Below, one piece after another: positions 7,095 to 16,096 of a stretch of 64,000 nt of DNA. How positions within the stretch are numbered: the first letter of the stretch is position 1; the number at the start of each line of letters is the position of its first letter. The notes beneath the pieces are model-generated. The model was not told the DNA's origin, made no database searches, and saw only the letters and a program-made list of their open reading frames with translations. The stretch covers positions 1 through 64,000 of the forward strand of contig NZ_JAMZIK010000076.1 in NCBI RefSeq assembly GCF_024178315.1. Direction: 5' to 3'. The position numbers and the translations under genes were made by a program. This DNA comes from Siccirubricoccus soli (GTDB lineage: Bacteria > Pseudomonadota > Alphaproteobacteria > Acetobacterales > Acetobacteraceae).

Positions 7095-8209
7095 GGCCCC
7101 TCGGCCTCCTCGTTGACGAATTCGCTGAGCCAGTCCGCCCCGACGGGCCGGCTGGAAACACGCCGGAATCTGGGCATGGCGGAAAGCAGGTCCAGCGGCA
7201 AGGGCTGCACCGCCGGAAGCCCATCCCCGCCCATGATCCCGGGCGCGTGGAACCAGGCGAGGTGCTGGACCAGCCGGGCCCGGAGCAGGGCGGCGGCCAG
7301 CCCGGCGCCGCCCTCGGCCATGACCCGGGTGATGCCCCGCTGGGCCAGCGCGCCGAGCAGGGCGGCGAGGTCGAGCCCCCGCCGCTCCCGCCGCACCGTC
7401 AGGATCTCCACCCCCGCCTCCTGGTAGGGCGCCAGGGCGGCGGGCTTCTGGCCAGTGCGGGTGGCGATCCAGGTCGGCACCTGCCGCGCCGTGGCAACGA
7501 GTTTCGCCCCGAGCGGCGTGCGCAGCCGGGAATCCGCCACCACCCGGGCGAGCGGCACGCGGGCCATGCCGGGCAGACGGCAGGTCAGCTCCGGATCATC
7601 GGCCAGCACCGTGCCGCTGCCGACCAGGATGGCATCGTGCCGGCCGCGGATGGCGTGGGCGGCACGGCGGGCTTCCGGGCCGGTGATCCACTGGCTCTCG
7701 CCCGTGGCGGTGGCGATGCGGCCATCCAGCGTGGTGGCGAGCTTCAGGGTGACGAGCGGCAGGCCGCTTGTGATGCGGCGGGCGAAGCCGGCATTCAGCG
7801 CCTCCGCCTCCGCCCGGAAGAGGCCGGTCTCGACGGTCACGCCGGCCTCCCGCAGCCGGGCGAGGCCGCGGCCGTCGACGCGCGGGTCGGGGTCGCCGGC
7901 GGCGACGACCACGCGCCGCACCCCGGCGCGGATCAGCGCGTCGCAGCAGGGGGGCGTGCGGCCCCAATGGGAACAGGGCTCCAGGGTGACATAGGCGGTG
8001 GCGCCCCGGGCGGCCTCGCCGGCCCGGTCCAGGGCCTGGGTCTCGGCATGGGGACGGCCGCCGGGCTGGGTCCAGCCGCGGCCCACCACCCGGTCGTCCT
8101 TCACCAGCACGCAGCCGACGGCCGGGTTGGGCCAGGTATTGCCCAGGCCGCGCCGCGCCAGGGCCAGGGCGGCGCGCATATGTGCCCGGTCGGCGTCAGA
8201 CTCGGCCAT
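7076..8209 (-). CDS. ribD: Bifunctional riboflavin deaminase/reductase RibD
   Basis: A 377-residue bifunctional enzyme for two steps of riboflavin synthesis. The N-terminal cytidine deaminase-like domain (1-145) has the zinc and proton-transfer residues HAE at 54-56, PCSH at 78-81 and Cys88. The C-terminal reductase domain (about 150-377) begins with VTLKLATTLDGRIAT and has GSGTVLADDP and VMAEGGAGLAAALL. It is the first gene of ribD-ribE-ribB-ribH-nusB-thiL. I looked for an FMN riboswitch in the 132-nt leader and saw none; the leader holds only a dual-hairpin repeat. Control by another route is implied. Confidence 0.96.
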   Translation of the reverse strand: MAESDADRAHMRAALALARRGLGNTWPNPAVGCVLVKDDRVVGRGWTQPGGRPHAETQALDRAGEAARGATAYVTLEPCSHWGRTPPCCDALIRAGVRRVVVAAGDPDPRVDGRGLARLREAGVTVETGLFRAEAEALNAGFARRITSGLPLVTLKLATTLDGRIATATGESQWITGPEARRAAHAIRGRHDAILVGSGTVLADDPELTCRLPGMARVPLARVVADSRLRTPLGAKLVATARQVPTWIATRTGQKPAALAPYQEAGVEILTVRRERRGLDLAALLGALAQRGITRVMAEGGAGLAAALLRARLVQHLAWFHAPGIMGGDGLPAVQPLPLDLLSAMPRFRRVSSRPVGADWLSEFVNEEAEGPCSPES

Positions 8210-8274
8210 GGGGGAAGGCTTGCAGCATCATCCGGGGAAAGTGGCGTGGCGGGGAGATGAGCGGAAGGGGGGGG

Positions 8275-8341
8275 CGAGGAGGGCGCTGCCCTCCTCGAGC
8301 TCCACCCGCCAAAGGCCGAAAGGCCTTTGGAAACCTTGAGT
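8275..8341 (+). repeat. Dual-hairpin intergenic element, copy 4
   Basis: Stem 1 pairs CGAGGAGGGC (8275-8284) with GCCCTCCTCG (8288-8297) around GCT. Stem 2 is CCAAAGGCC-GAAA-GGCCTTTGG (8309-8330), followed by AAACCTTGAGT. The element ends on the base next to the hyuA stop codon, so it could be the hyuA terminator. Confidence 0.75.
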
Positions 8342-10390
8342 CTAGCCGCGCTCCAGCAGCACCGCCCCGGCAGGTAGTACCCGGCCGTGCCAGCCGGGCG
8401 GGACCAGGGTGGTGGCGTCGAGCTGGGTCAGGATGGCGGGGCCGGCGAACCCCTTCCCGGCGGCCAGCCGGGCGCGGTCCAGGATCCGCGCCTGCACCGC
8501 GCCTTCCGGCCGGCGGAGGGGCTGGGTGCCGATCTCCGCGCCCTGGCCGCCACGCGGGGCGGGCATGGCAGGGGCCGGCAGGCGCCCCGCCGCCTCCACC
8601 CGCAGCGTGACGATCTCGATGGCGATGCCGGGCAGGTCGAACCCATAGAGGCCGCGATGCGCGGCGGCGAAGCCCTCGGCCAGGGCAGGGCGGGGATCGG
8701 CCGCGGCCGGCCAGGGCACCGCCAGCTCGAAGCCCTGCTCCTCATAGCGCAGCAGGGCGATGCGGCGGGTGCTGCGGTCCGCCTCCGCCACCGCCTCCTG
8801 GGCGAACCAGGCGGCGGCCTCTCCCTCCAGCGCGGCGAAGCCCGCCTCCAGTCCGACGGGGTCGGCCCCGGCCAGGGGCTGCGCCACGCTGCGGCTGAAC
8901 TCCGCCTTCAGATCGGCGGCCAGTAGCCCCTGGGCGCAGAGCACCCCAGGCGAGGGCGGCACCAGCACGCGGTTCATCCCCAGCAGCTCCGCCAGCGCCG
9001 TGCCGTGCAGCGGCCCGGCGCCGCCGAAGGGGACGAGGGCGAAGCCGCGCGGATCATGCCCCCGCTCCACCGAGACGATGCGGATGGCGCCGACCATGGT
9101 GTTGTCGGCGATGGCCAGGATGCCGCGCGCCGCTGCCTCCGGCGTGAGGCCCAGCGGCTGCGCCACATGCTCGGCGATGGCCGCCTCTGCCCGCGCCAGG
9201 TCCAGCGCCATCCGCCCGCCCAGCAGGGAAGGCGGCAGGTGGCCGAGGACGAGATGCGCATCCGTCACCGTCGGGCGGGTGCAGCCGCGGCCATAGCAGG
9301 CGGGGCCGGGATCGGCGCCCGCGCTCTCCGGCCCCACCGTCAGCGCCCCGCCGGCAACCCGCGCCAGCGAACCGCCGCCGGCGCCGATCGTCACCATGTC
9401 CACCATCGGCAGGGGCAGCGGCCAGGGCCCAACCCGCCCGGATTGCGTCAGCCCCGCCTGGCCGCCCTTGATAAGGCAGATATCCGCCGAGGTCCCGCCG
9501 ATATCGACGGTGATGATGTCCGGAATGCCCGCCGCCCGCGCCATGGCGGCGGCGCCGACCACGCCCGCGGCCGGGCCGGAAAGCGCCGTCTGCACCGGCG
9601 CGCGGCGGATGGCGGCGGCGCCGGCAACGCCGCCATTGGAGCGCATGAGCAGCAGCGGCGCGGCGATGCCGCCCCTGGCCAGCCTCTCCTCCAGCCGCCC
9701 GACATAGGTGGCGACAGCGGGCATGACGGCGGCGTTCAGCACCGTCGCCATGCTGCGCTCATACTCCCGCACCACCGGCAGCACGTCGCAGGAGGCGGTG
9801 AGGGCCAGGCCCGGCGCCACCTCGCGGGCGATCGCCAGCGCGCGGCGTTCCTGGGCCGGGTTGGCGAAGCTGTGCAGGAAGCAGATGGCGATGGCCTGGG
9901 CGCCGCCCGCCTGCGCGGCGGTGACGGCGGCGCGGACGGCCGCTTCGTCCAGCGGCGCCAGCTCCGCACCATCGGCGCCGATGCGGCCGGGGATCTCGAA
10001 GACCAGGGCGGGCGGAACCGGGCGCTTCGGCTTGCGCCAGGCCCAGAGATTGTCCCGCCGCGGCAGATCGGCCCGGCCGATTTCCAGCACATGCCGGAAA
10101 CCCTTTGTGGTGAGCAGCGCGGTCGGTGCCGTCTTGCCCTCGAGGATCAGGTTGGTGGCGACGGTGGTGCCATGCAGCACCCGGCCGATCTCGCCCGCGC
10201 TTCGCCCCGCCTCCGCCAGCGCCAGCCCGACGCCGGTGAGGAAGGCCTCGGAGGGATCGCGCGGGGTGGAGGGCGTCTTCGCCGTCCAGGCCTCGCCGGT
10301 CGCGGCATCCTGCAGGGTGATGTCGGTGAAGGTGCCGCCGATATCGACGGCGACCAGCAGGTCGCGCTCCCCCGGCTTAGGCGACGGCAT
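8342..10390 (-). CDS. hyuA: Hydantoinase/oxoprolinase family protein, HyuA-type subunit
   Basis: A 682-residue subunit A of the hydantoinase/5-oxoprolinase/acetone carboxylase family. The N-terminal ASKHA-type nucleotide-binding motif VDIGGTFTDITL (about 13-24), LHGTTVATNLILEG, the central ITVDIGGTSADICL and FGGAGPLHG identify it. These enzymes use ATP to open cyclic amides (hydantoins, 5-oxoproline) or to carboxylate ketones, together with a B subunit. I chose the ATG at 10390 because AAGGG lies 8 nt upstream; 10396 is possible. It overlaps hyuB by 14 nt and follows a complete peptide-type importer, so the two may deliver and open an imported cyclic amide. The exact substrate cannot be read from sequence. 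Confidence 0.9.
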   Translation of the reverse strand: MPSPKPGERDLLVAVDIGGTFTDITLQDAATGEAWTAKTPSTPRDPSEAFLTGVGLALAEAGRSAGEIGRVLHGTTVATNLILEGKTAPTALLTTKGFRHVLEIGRADLPRRDNLWAWRKPKRPVPPALVFEIPGRIGADGAELAPLDEAAVRAAVTAAQAGGAQAIAICFLHSFANPAQERRALAIAREVAPGLALTASCDVLPVVREYERSMATVLNAAVMPAVATYVGRLEERLARGGIAAPLLLMRSNGGVAGAAAIRRAPVQTALSGPAAGVVGAAAMARAAGIPDIITVDIGGTSADICLIKGGQAGLTQSGRVGPWPLPLPMVDMVTIGAGGGSLARVAGGALTVGPESAGADPGPACYGRGCTRPTVTDAHLVLGHLPPSLLGGRMALDLARAEAAIAEHVAQPLGLTPEAAARGILAIADNTMVGAIRIVSVERGHDPRGFALVPFGGAGPLHGTALAELLGMNRVLVPPSPGVLCAQGLLAADLKAEFSRSVAQPLAGADPVGLEAGFAALEGEAAAWFAQEAVAEADRSTRRIALLRYEEQGFELAVPWPAAADPRPALAEGFAAAHRGLYGFDLPGIAIEIVTLRVEAAGRLPAPAMPAPRGGQGAEIGTQPLRRPEGAVQARILDRARLAAGKGFAGPAILTQLDATTLVPPGWHGRVLPAGAVLLERG

Positions 10391-12134
10391 CGGCATAGCC
10401 CTTGCGGTGGAACAGCTTCACCTCGCCGCGCGCCTCGCGCCGCGCGGCCGTCGCCGCCACATCCACCTTGCCGTCGCGGATCACCACGCCGTAGTCGCGC
10501 TCGGCCGCCGCCATGCTCACCGCGCCCCCCTGCACATCCGCCAGCACCAGCGCCGGGTCCCGTGCGAAGGGGTGCCCCCAGCCGCCACCGCCGCCGGTCT
10601 CCAGCCGTAGCACGTCGCCGCGCTTCAGCACCGTGCCGTCCGAGAGCGGCGGCAGCACCCGCTCATCCGCCCGGCCAAGATTGACCACGGCGCGGCCGCT
10701 GCCGCCATTCATGCCGCCGGCCACGCCCCAGGGCGGGTTCTTCACGCTGTCGATGCGGATGGCGAGCTGCGCCTCCTCGCACAGCACCTCGTACTCCCGC
10801 ACCACACCGCAGCCGCCGCGGAACTGCCCTGCCCCGCCGCTGTCGCGGTGCAGCCCGTATTCGCGCAGCCGCACCGGATAGGTCAGCTCCATGAACTCCG
10901 CCGGGTAATTCTCCTGCGCGACGAAATAGACGGCATCCACCCCATCGGCGAAGGGCCGCGCGCCATAGCCGACGGCGACGCCGTCGCTCATCAGGAAGCG
11001 GCGGCCAGCATGCGCGCCGCGCAGCGCCAGGATGACATAGGCGGAATGCGCCGCCGGCGCCTCGCCCCGCCGCGCCACCGCCACCAGCCCATGCATCGCC
11101 GCCAGCAGCCGCATCATGGTCAGCCCGCGGAGGCCGAGCGGCGCCGGGGAGCGCGGCCAGAGCAGCGAGCCCTCCCGCAGCCGCACCTCGTCGATGGCGC
11201 GGGGTCCGCCGGCATTCAGCACCTGCCCCGCCTCGCCCTGGAGGAAGTAGAGGCCGAGTGCCATGCCCGGCACATCCGGGTGCATCAGCAGGTTCACCGG
11301 GCCCTGTGCCTGGTCGTCCGTCGCCGTGGCGTCGAGGATGAAGCGGTCATCCTCGGTGCGCGTCAGTGCGAGGCGCAGCACGAAGGGGCCGTTGCCCTGG
11401 CCGTCGCTGTCGATCGCATCGGCGAAGCGGGTGGTGCCGACCGGGAAGGCCGCCCGCAGCTTGGCGCGGACCAGGGTTTCCGTCCGCCGCAGCAATTGCG
11501 CGAAGGCGTCCGCCAGCACCTCCGCCCCGAAGCGCGCGGCGAGCTCGGCAACCCGCGCCTCGCCCAGCCGCACCGCCGCCATCAGCGCGCGGGTGTCGCC
11601 CTGGGATTGCAGCGGGAAGCGGCTGTTGCGCCAGAAGGTGCGGAGCAGATCCTCATTCGCCACGCCATCCCGCATCAGCCGCACCGGCGGGATGATGATG
11701 CCCTCCTGGAAATGGTCGGTCGCGTCGGGGCTCAGCGAGCCGGGGCGCAGCCCGCCGATATCGGAGAAATGCGCCCAGCCCATGACGAAGCCGACGCGGG
11801 TCTCGCCCAGGAAGACCGGCGCCAGGAAGACCTGGTCGTTGGAATGGGAGACGGCGCCGCGGCTGCCGTAGCAGTCATTGTACCAGTAGAGGTCGCCCGG
11901 CCGCATGCTCTCCAGCGGATAATGCTGCAGCACCGGGCCGACGATGTCGCCGAAGATCGGCAAATCGCTGCCCACCGCCATGGCGCCGGAGGCATCGAAG
12001 AGCGCGGTGTAGAAATCCTTCTTCTCGCGGATGAAGGCGGACATGGCGGTGCGCTCCAGCAGCGCCTCCATCTCCGCCTGGGCGGCGCGGGCGGCGCCGC
12101 GGATGATCTCGAGCGTGACGGGATCGCAGGACAT
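10377..12134 (-). CDS. hyuB: Hydantoinase/oxoprolinase family protein, HyuB-type subunit
   Basis: A 585-residue B subunit of the hydantoinase/oxoprolinase family. Typical stretches are DPVTLEIIRGAARAAQAEME at the start, SAFIREKKDF, GDLYWYNDCYGSRGAVSHSND, AHFSDIGG and the Gly-rich DVLRLETGGGGGWGHP near the C-terminus. It pairs with HyuA, which it precedes with a 14-nt overlap. The start at 12134 (ATG, SCDPVT) has GGGA six bases upstream; an ATG two codons earlier is too close to that site. An in-frame extension to 12209 translates the dual-hairpin repeat and is rejected. Members cleave hydantoins, 5-oxoproline or related amides with ATP; acetone or acetophenone carboxylation is a less likely alternative. 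Confidence 0.9.
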   Translation of the reverse strand: MSCDPVTLEIIRGAARAAQAEMEALLERTAMSAFIREKKDFYTALFDASGAMAVGSDLPIFGDIVGPVLQHYPLESMRPGDLYWYNDCYGSRGAVSHSNDQVFLAPVFLGETRVGFVMGWAHFSDIGGLRPGSLSPDATDHFQEGIIIPPVRLMRDGVANEDLLRTFWRNSRFPLQSQGDTRALMAAVRLGEARVAELAARFGAEVLADAFAQLLRRTETLVRAKLRAAFPVGTTRFADAIDSDGQGNGPFVLRLALTRTEDDRFILDATATDDQAQGPVNLLMHPDVPGMALGLYFLQGEAGQVLNAGGPRAIDEVRLREGSLLWPRSPAPLGLRGLTMMRLLAAMHGLVAVARRGEAPAAHSAYVILALRGAHAGRRFLMSDGVAVGYGARPFADGVDAVYFVAQENYPAEFMELTYPVRLREYGLHRDSGGAGQFRGGCGVVREYEVLCEEAQLAIRIDSVKNPPWGVAGGMNGGSGRAVVNLGRADERVLPPLSDGTVLKRGDVLRLETGGGGGWGHPFARDPALVLADVQGGAVSMAAAERDYGVVIRDGKVDVAATAARREARGEVKLFHRKGYADAVA

Positions 12135-12141
12135 CAGCATT

Positions 12142-12213
12142 CCCGAGGAAGGGCCCTGCCCTCCCTCGGGCTCCCTCCCGCCAAAGGCCGAGGGGCCTTT
12201 GGAAACCATGAGT
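12142..12213 (+). repeat. Dual-hairpin intergenic element, copy 5
   Basis: Stem 1 is a 13-bp pair with one mismatch (12142-12170). Stem 2 is CCAAAGGCC-GAGG-GGCCTTTGG (12181-12202), followed by AAACCATGAGT. The final T touches the stop codon of the importer ATPase gene at 12214. It separates the importer genes from hyuB in an otherwise tight unit. Confidence 0.75.
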
Positions 12214-13155
12214 TCAGGCCGCGAGATGGCATGCGACTCCGTCCTTCAGTACTGGCGCCTCGGTGGCGCAGCGGGACTCGGCGGCGCCGCACCGTGGGTG
12301 GAAGCGGCACCCGGTTGGTACGGCGCGCAGGCTGGGCGGGTCGCCGGGCAGGCCCGGGCCTGCGGCGGCGCCGTCCAGCCGCGGCGCGGCGGCCAGCAGG
12401 GCGCGGGTATAGGGGTGGCGCGGCGCGGCGAACAGCCGCGCCGCCGCGCCTTCCTCCACCACCCGGCCGAGATACATCACCGCCACCCGGTCGCAGACGC
12501 GGCGCACCACGGAAAGATCGTGGCTGATGAAGAGGTAGGTGAGGCCGAAGCGCTCCCGCAGCTCCTGCAACAGCCGCAGCACCGCGGCCTGGACGGAGAG
12601 GTCCAGCCCGGCCGTCGGCTCGTCCAGGATCACCAGCTTCGGCCGCAGCAGCAGGATGCGCGCCAGGCCGATGCGCCGCTGCTGCCCGCCGGAGAGCTCA
12701 TGCGGGTAGCGGGCGGCGAAGGCGGGATCGAGCCCCACCGCCTTGAGCATCTCGGCGATGCGCGCCTCGCGCTCCGCCGCATCCGCAACGCCATGGATGC
12801 GCAGCCCTTCCGCCAGGGTGGCACCCACCTGCCACCAGGGATCGAGTGCCGCGCCGGGGTCCTGATGCACATACTGCACGGCGGCGCGGGTGCGGCGCGC
12901 GGCGGCCGGGCCCTCGCCGCCCACCTGGCGGCCTTCCAGCCGGATCTCCCCCGCCGCCTCGCGCTGCAGGCCGAGCAGGGTGCGCGCCAGGGTCGTCTTG
13001 CCGCAGCCGCTCTCGCCGACCACGCCGAAGGTCTCGCCGGCGGCGACGGAGAGATCGACGCCATCCACCGCCCGGACGCCGGGCCGCCGGCGGAACAGCC
13101 CGCGCCGCGCGCCAAGCTCGACGACGAGCCCGCTGGCTCCGACCAGCTCAGCCAC
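12214..13155 (-). CDS. Oligopeptide/dipeptide-type ABC importer, ATP-binding protein (OppF/DppF-like)
   Basis: A 313-residue ABC ATPase. Walker A is GESGCGKTT (about residues 49-57), the signature is LSGGQQRR, and Walker B ends LVILDEPTAGLD. The C-terminal oligopeptide extension GCRFHPRCGAAESRC carries the cysteines typical of Opp/Dpp ATPases and may bind an iron-sulfur cluster, as reported for some members. I chose the GTG at 13155 because GGGGAGG lies six bases upstream; it overlaps the stop of the preceding ATPase gene by 8 nt. The longer frame to 13479 reads that gene out of frame. It would pair with the DppD-like subunit to drive uptake of a peptide or cyclic amide. Confidence 0.9.
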   Translation of the reverse strand: MAELVGASGLVVELGARRGLFRRRPGVRAVDGVDLSVAAGETFGVVGESGCGKTTLARTLLGLQREAAGEIRLEGRQVGGEGPAAARRTRAAVQYVHQDPGAALDPWWQVGATLAEGLRIHGVADAAEREARIAEMLKAVGLDPAFAARYPHELSGGQQRRIGLARILLLRPKLVILDEPTAGLDLSVQAAVLRLLQELRERFGLTYLFISHDLSVVRRVCDRVAVMYLGRVVEEGAAARLFAAPRHPYTRALLAAAPRLDGAAAGPGLPGDPPSLRAVPTGCRFHPRCGAAESRCATEAPVLKDGVACHLAA

Positions 13156-14122
13156 GGGCCGCCTCCCCATGCCAGGGGCAGGCGACCGCGCGCGCCTCGC
13201 CGACCGGCAGCATCGGCGGCACCTCGATCGGGCAGCCGGAATGGATCTGCGGGCAGCGCGGATGGAAGCGGCAGCCGGGCGGCTGCGCTGTCGCTGCCGG
13301 CACCGTCCCGGGAATGCCAAGGAGATCCGTGGCGCGGTCCGGATGGCAGGCCAGCAGCATGCGCGCATAGGGGTGCAGCGGCGCATCGAGCACCGCCCGG
13401 GTCGGCCCGGTCTCCGCCACCCGCCCGGAATAGAGCACCGCCACCTGGTCGCACACCGTCGCCAGCACGCCAAAATCATGCGTCACGAAGAGCAGCGACA
13501 GGCCGCGCTCCGCGATGAGCTGGCGTAGCACCGCCAGGATCTCCCGCTGCGTCGTCACGTCCAGCGCCGTGGTCGGCTCATCGGCGACGACCAGGGAGGG
13601 CTCGCAGGAGAGCGCCGCCGCGATCAGCAGCCGCTGCCGCTGCCCGCCGCTGAACTGGTGCGGGTATTTCGCCAGCGCCCCGCCCGGATCGGGCAGCTGC
13701 ACCGCGCGGAACAGCTCCACCAGCTTCTCCTTGTGGTCCCGCCGGCTGCCGGGCGCGTGCCGCCGCATCACCTCCAGGATCTGGTCGCCGGCGCGGAACA
13801 CCGGGTTCAGCGACAGATAGGGGTCCTGCGGGATGAAGCCGATCCGCCCGCGGGCCGAGGCGCCGCGATCGGCCAGGATGTCCCGCCCCTCGAACAGCAC
13901 CGCGCCCTTCGGCACGGTGGCGCCGCCGGGCAGGATGCCGAGGATGGCGCGCAGCAGCGTGGATTTGCCGCAGCCGCTCTCGCCCACCACGCCGAGCGAG
14001 CCGCCCTTCGGCACGGCGAGCGTCACATCGTCCAGGATGCGCGCCGGCCCGGCATCGGTGCGGATATGCACGGCAAGGTTCTCGACCGAGAGCAGCGGCC
14101 GCGCAAGGGTCGCGCCCATCAT
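13148..14122 (-). CDS. Oligopeptide/dipeptide-type ABC importer, ATP-binding protein (OppD/DppD-like)
   Basis: A 324-residue ABC ATPase, partner of the OppF-like subunit that follows it. Motifs are GESGCGKST (Walker A, near residue 43), FIPQDPYLSLNP (Q-loop), FSGGQRQR (signature) and [13 protein letters not shown] (Walker B). The C-terminal GCRFHPRCPQIHSGC cysteine motif is typical of the oligopeptide subfamily. The ATG at 14122 has GAGG six bases upstream and starts MMGATLARPLLSVENL. It is separated from the upstream permease gene by 115 nt of GC-rich sequence without a convincing gene or promoter. Substrate probably matches that of the adjoining HyuAB enzyme. Confidence 0.9.
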   Translation of the reverse strand: MMGATLARPLLSVENLAVHIRTDAGPARILDDVTLAVPKGGSLGVVGESGCGKSTLLRAILGILPGGATVPKGAVLFEGRDILADRGASARGRIGFIPQDPYLSLNPVFRAGDQILEVMRRHAPGSRRDHKEKLVELFRAVQLPDPGGALAKYPHQFSGGQRQRLLIAAALSCEPSLVVADEPTTALDVTTQREILAVLRQLIAERGLSLLFVTHDFGVLATVCDQVAVLYSGRVAETGPTRAVLDAPLHPYARMLLACHPDRATDLLGIPGTVPAATAQPPGCRFHPRCPQIHSGCPIEVPPMLPVGEARAVACPWHGEAARG

Positions 14123-14237
14123 GCGGCGCCTCGTGCTGCCCTGCCGCGGCTTTGCCGAGGCAGGCTGTGCCGAAGCACTGGCCGCAGGGGGAGGCCGGGG
14201 CCGCCGCGGAACCGCGCAGCGGCTTCGTGGGGAGGCA

Positions 14238-15080
14238 TCAATGCCGGCTCCTCCGCAGCCGCGGGTCGGCGATGTCGCGCAGCCCGTCGCCCAGCAGGTT
14301 GAAGCCCAGCACCAGCAGCAGGATGGCAAGGCCCGGGAAGGTCGGAAACCACCAGGCCTCCGGCAGGTGCTGCCGGGCCTCGGCCACGGCCAGCCCCCAA
14401 TCCGGGTCCGGCGGCGCCGCGCCGACGCCGAGGAAGCCGAGCAGCGCCGCGGTGAGGATGGTGAAGCCCATGCCGATCGTCGCCCGGATGAGGATGGCCG
14501 GCGCCGCGTTGGGCAGCACATGCAGCAGCAGGATACGCGGGGTGGAAGCGCCGATGCCGGCCAGCGCATCGACGAAGAGCGCGCCGCGCAGCCGCCGCGT
14601 CTCGGCATAGACGGTGCGGGCGAAGAAGGGCCAGTAGGTCAGGGCCAGCGCCAGCATGGCGGTGGTCAGCCCCGGCGCCAGCAACTGCCCCAGCGCCAGC
14701 GCCAGGATAAGCTGCGGCACGGCGAGGAAGACGTCGGTGACGCGCATCAGCAGGTCGGAGAGCCAGCCATCCCGCCACCCCGCCACCAGCCCCACCGGCA
14801 CGCCGATGGCGAGCGACGCCCCCACCACCGCCACCGCGACAACCAGCGCGCTGCGCGTGCCGAGGATGACGCGGGAGAGGATGTCCCGCCCGAGATTGTC
14901 GGTGCCGAAGGGGAATTCGGCGGAGGGCGGCCGCAGCCGCTGCAGGATATGGCTTTCGAAGGCGTCTTCCGGATAGGGCGCCAGCCAGGGGGCGAAGAGC
15001 GCGACGAGGACCGCGAACAGCACCAGCGCCAGGCCGAAGCTGGCGACCCGGTCGCGCAGCAGCCGCTTCAGCGCGATCAT
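14238..15080 (-). CDS. Opp/Dpp-type ABC importer permease (DppC-like)
   Basis: A 280-residue inner membrane permease. It has an N-terminal membrane segment (about residues 13-33), then PFGTDNLGRDILSRVILGTR, the conserved entry to the DppC/OppC family, and five further hydrophobic segments. The cytoplasmic coupling loop lies around residues 160-190 (ALFVDALAGIGASTPRILLLHVLPN). The protein ends GDGLRDIADPRLRRS. Its ATG overlaps the stop of the DppB-like gene (ATGA, 15077-15080), so the two permeases are made in equal amounts and form the heterodimeric channel. Confidence 0.92.
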   Translation of the reverse strand: MIALKRLLRDRVASFGLALVLFAVLVALFAPWLAPYPEDAFESHILQRLRPPSAEFPFGTDNLGRDILSRVILGTRSALVVAVAVVGASLAIGVPVGLVAGWRDGWLSDLLMRVTDVFLAVPQLILALALGQLLAPGLTTAMLALALTYWPFFARTVYAETRRLRGALFVDALAGIGASTPRILLLHVLPNAAPAILIRATIGMGFTILTAALLGFLGVGAAPPDPDWGLAVAEARQHLPEAWWFPTFPGLAILLLVLGFNLLGDGLRDIADPRLRRSRH

Positions 15081-16090
15081 CTTACGTCCTCCGCCACGCG
15101 CGGGTCGATCAGCGCCTGGGCCAGGTCCACCAGTACATTCACCACCGCATAGACCACGCCGACCACCAGCGTCACCGCCAGCAGCGCCTTGTAGTCGGCC
15201 GTCACGATGGCCTGCACCGCATAGGTGCCGAGGCCCGGCCAGTCATAAATGGCCTCCACCGCCACGGCGCCCGAGATGAGCGCGCCGAAGAGCAGGCCGA
15301 TCTGCGTCACCGTCGCCGTCACCGCGTTGCGCAGCACGTAGATGGTGTAGAGGCGGAAACTGCCGTAGCCGGCCGCCCGCGCATAGAGCACGAAATCCTT
15401 CTGCAGCGCCTCCAGCATGCCGGAGCGGGTGAAGCGGGCGATGCTGGCAAGGCCGGGCAGGCAGAGCGTCACCGCCGGCAGCACCAGATGCCAGATGGCG
15501 TCGCGGAACTGGTCGAAGCGCCCGGCCAGCAGGCTGTCGATGGTGGCGAGCCCGGTGACGGTCGGCGGCAGGCCGAGATCCACATCGACCCGCCCGCGCA
15601 GCGGCAGGATGTCGAGATCCATGGCGAAGACGAGCTGCAGCATCAGCGCCAGCCAAAAGGAGGCGATGGCGAGCCCGCCCACCGAAAGCAGCCGGACGAG
15701 CTGGTCCACCGGCCCGTTATGGTTCAGCGCCGCCACCAGCCCGAGCGGGATGCCGATGACGGTGGCCAGGAAGAGCGCGGCGAAGGTCAGCTCCAGCGTG
15801 GCGGGCAGGCGCTGGGCGATCTCCTCCGTCACCGGCCGACCGGAGAAGATGGAGCGGCCGAAATCCCCGGTGAGGACCTGACGGATATGCACCAGCGCCT
15901 GTTCCAGGATTGGCCGGTCCAGCCCGTACTTCACCCGGATCTCGGCGATCTGCGCCGGCGTCGCGCTGTCCCCGGCCAGCGCCGCCGCCGGGTCGCCGGG
16001 GATCACCCGCGTCAGCACGAAGGTCAGCAGCACCAGCCCGAACAGCGCCGGCAGCGCCAGCAGCACCCGGCGCAGGACATAGCGTGCCAC
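15077..16090 (-). CDS. Opp/Dpp-type ABC importer permease (DppB-like)
   Basis: A 337-residue permease starting MARYVLRRVLLALPALFGLVLL, the usual first membrane helix of DppB/OppB. It is followed by LTRVIPGDPAAALAGDSATPAQI and YGLDRPILEQALVHIRQVLTGDFGRSI, the conserved periplasmic region. About six membrane segments follow, with the coupling loop MLEALQKDFVLYARAAGYG. It ends DLAQALIDPRVAEDVR. The gene begins 6 nt after the substrate-binding protein gene and overlaps the DppC-like gene by 4 nt. All motifs are intact. Confidence 0.93.
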   Translation of the reverse strand: MARYVLRRVLLALPALFGLVLLTFVLTRVIPGDPAAALAGDSATPAQIAEIRVKYGLDRPILEQALVHIRQVLTGDFGRSIFSGRPVTEEIAQRLPATLELTFAALFLATVIGIPLGLVAALNHNGPVDQLVRLLSVGGLAIASFWLALMLQLVFAMDLDILPLRGRVDVDLGLPPTVTGLATIDSLLAGRFDQFRDAIWHLVLPAVTLCLPGLASIARFTRSGMLEALQKDFVLYARAAGYGSFRLYTIYVLRNAVTATVTQIGLLFGALISGAVAVEAIYDWPGLGTYAVQAIVTADYKALLAVTLVVGVVYAVVNVLVDLAQALIDPRVAEDVR

Positions 16091-16096
16091 TGCCCG

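Noticed and set aside
8210-8341. FMN riboswitch before the riboflavin operon
   Set aside because: The leader holds only a dual-hairpin repeat and lacks the conserved RFN element segments.
9005-10684. Long plus-strand open frame opposite hyuA
   Set aside because: It is antisense to a well-supported gene, rich in Arg, Gly and Ala with no family pattern; long antisense frames are expected at this GC content.
1022-12209. A recurring N-terminal peptide like MVSKGPSAFG in several open frames
   Set aside because: It is the translation of the minus strand of the dual-hairpin repeat (stem 2 and tail), not a signal or domain. Starts inside the repeat were replaced by internal starts with ribosome sites.
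13148-14608. Longer start for the DppD-like ATPase
   Set aside because: The extension to 14608 runs through the adjacent permease gene out of frame; the ATG at 14122 has a ribosome site and gives the normal N-terminus.
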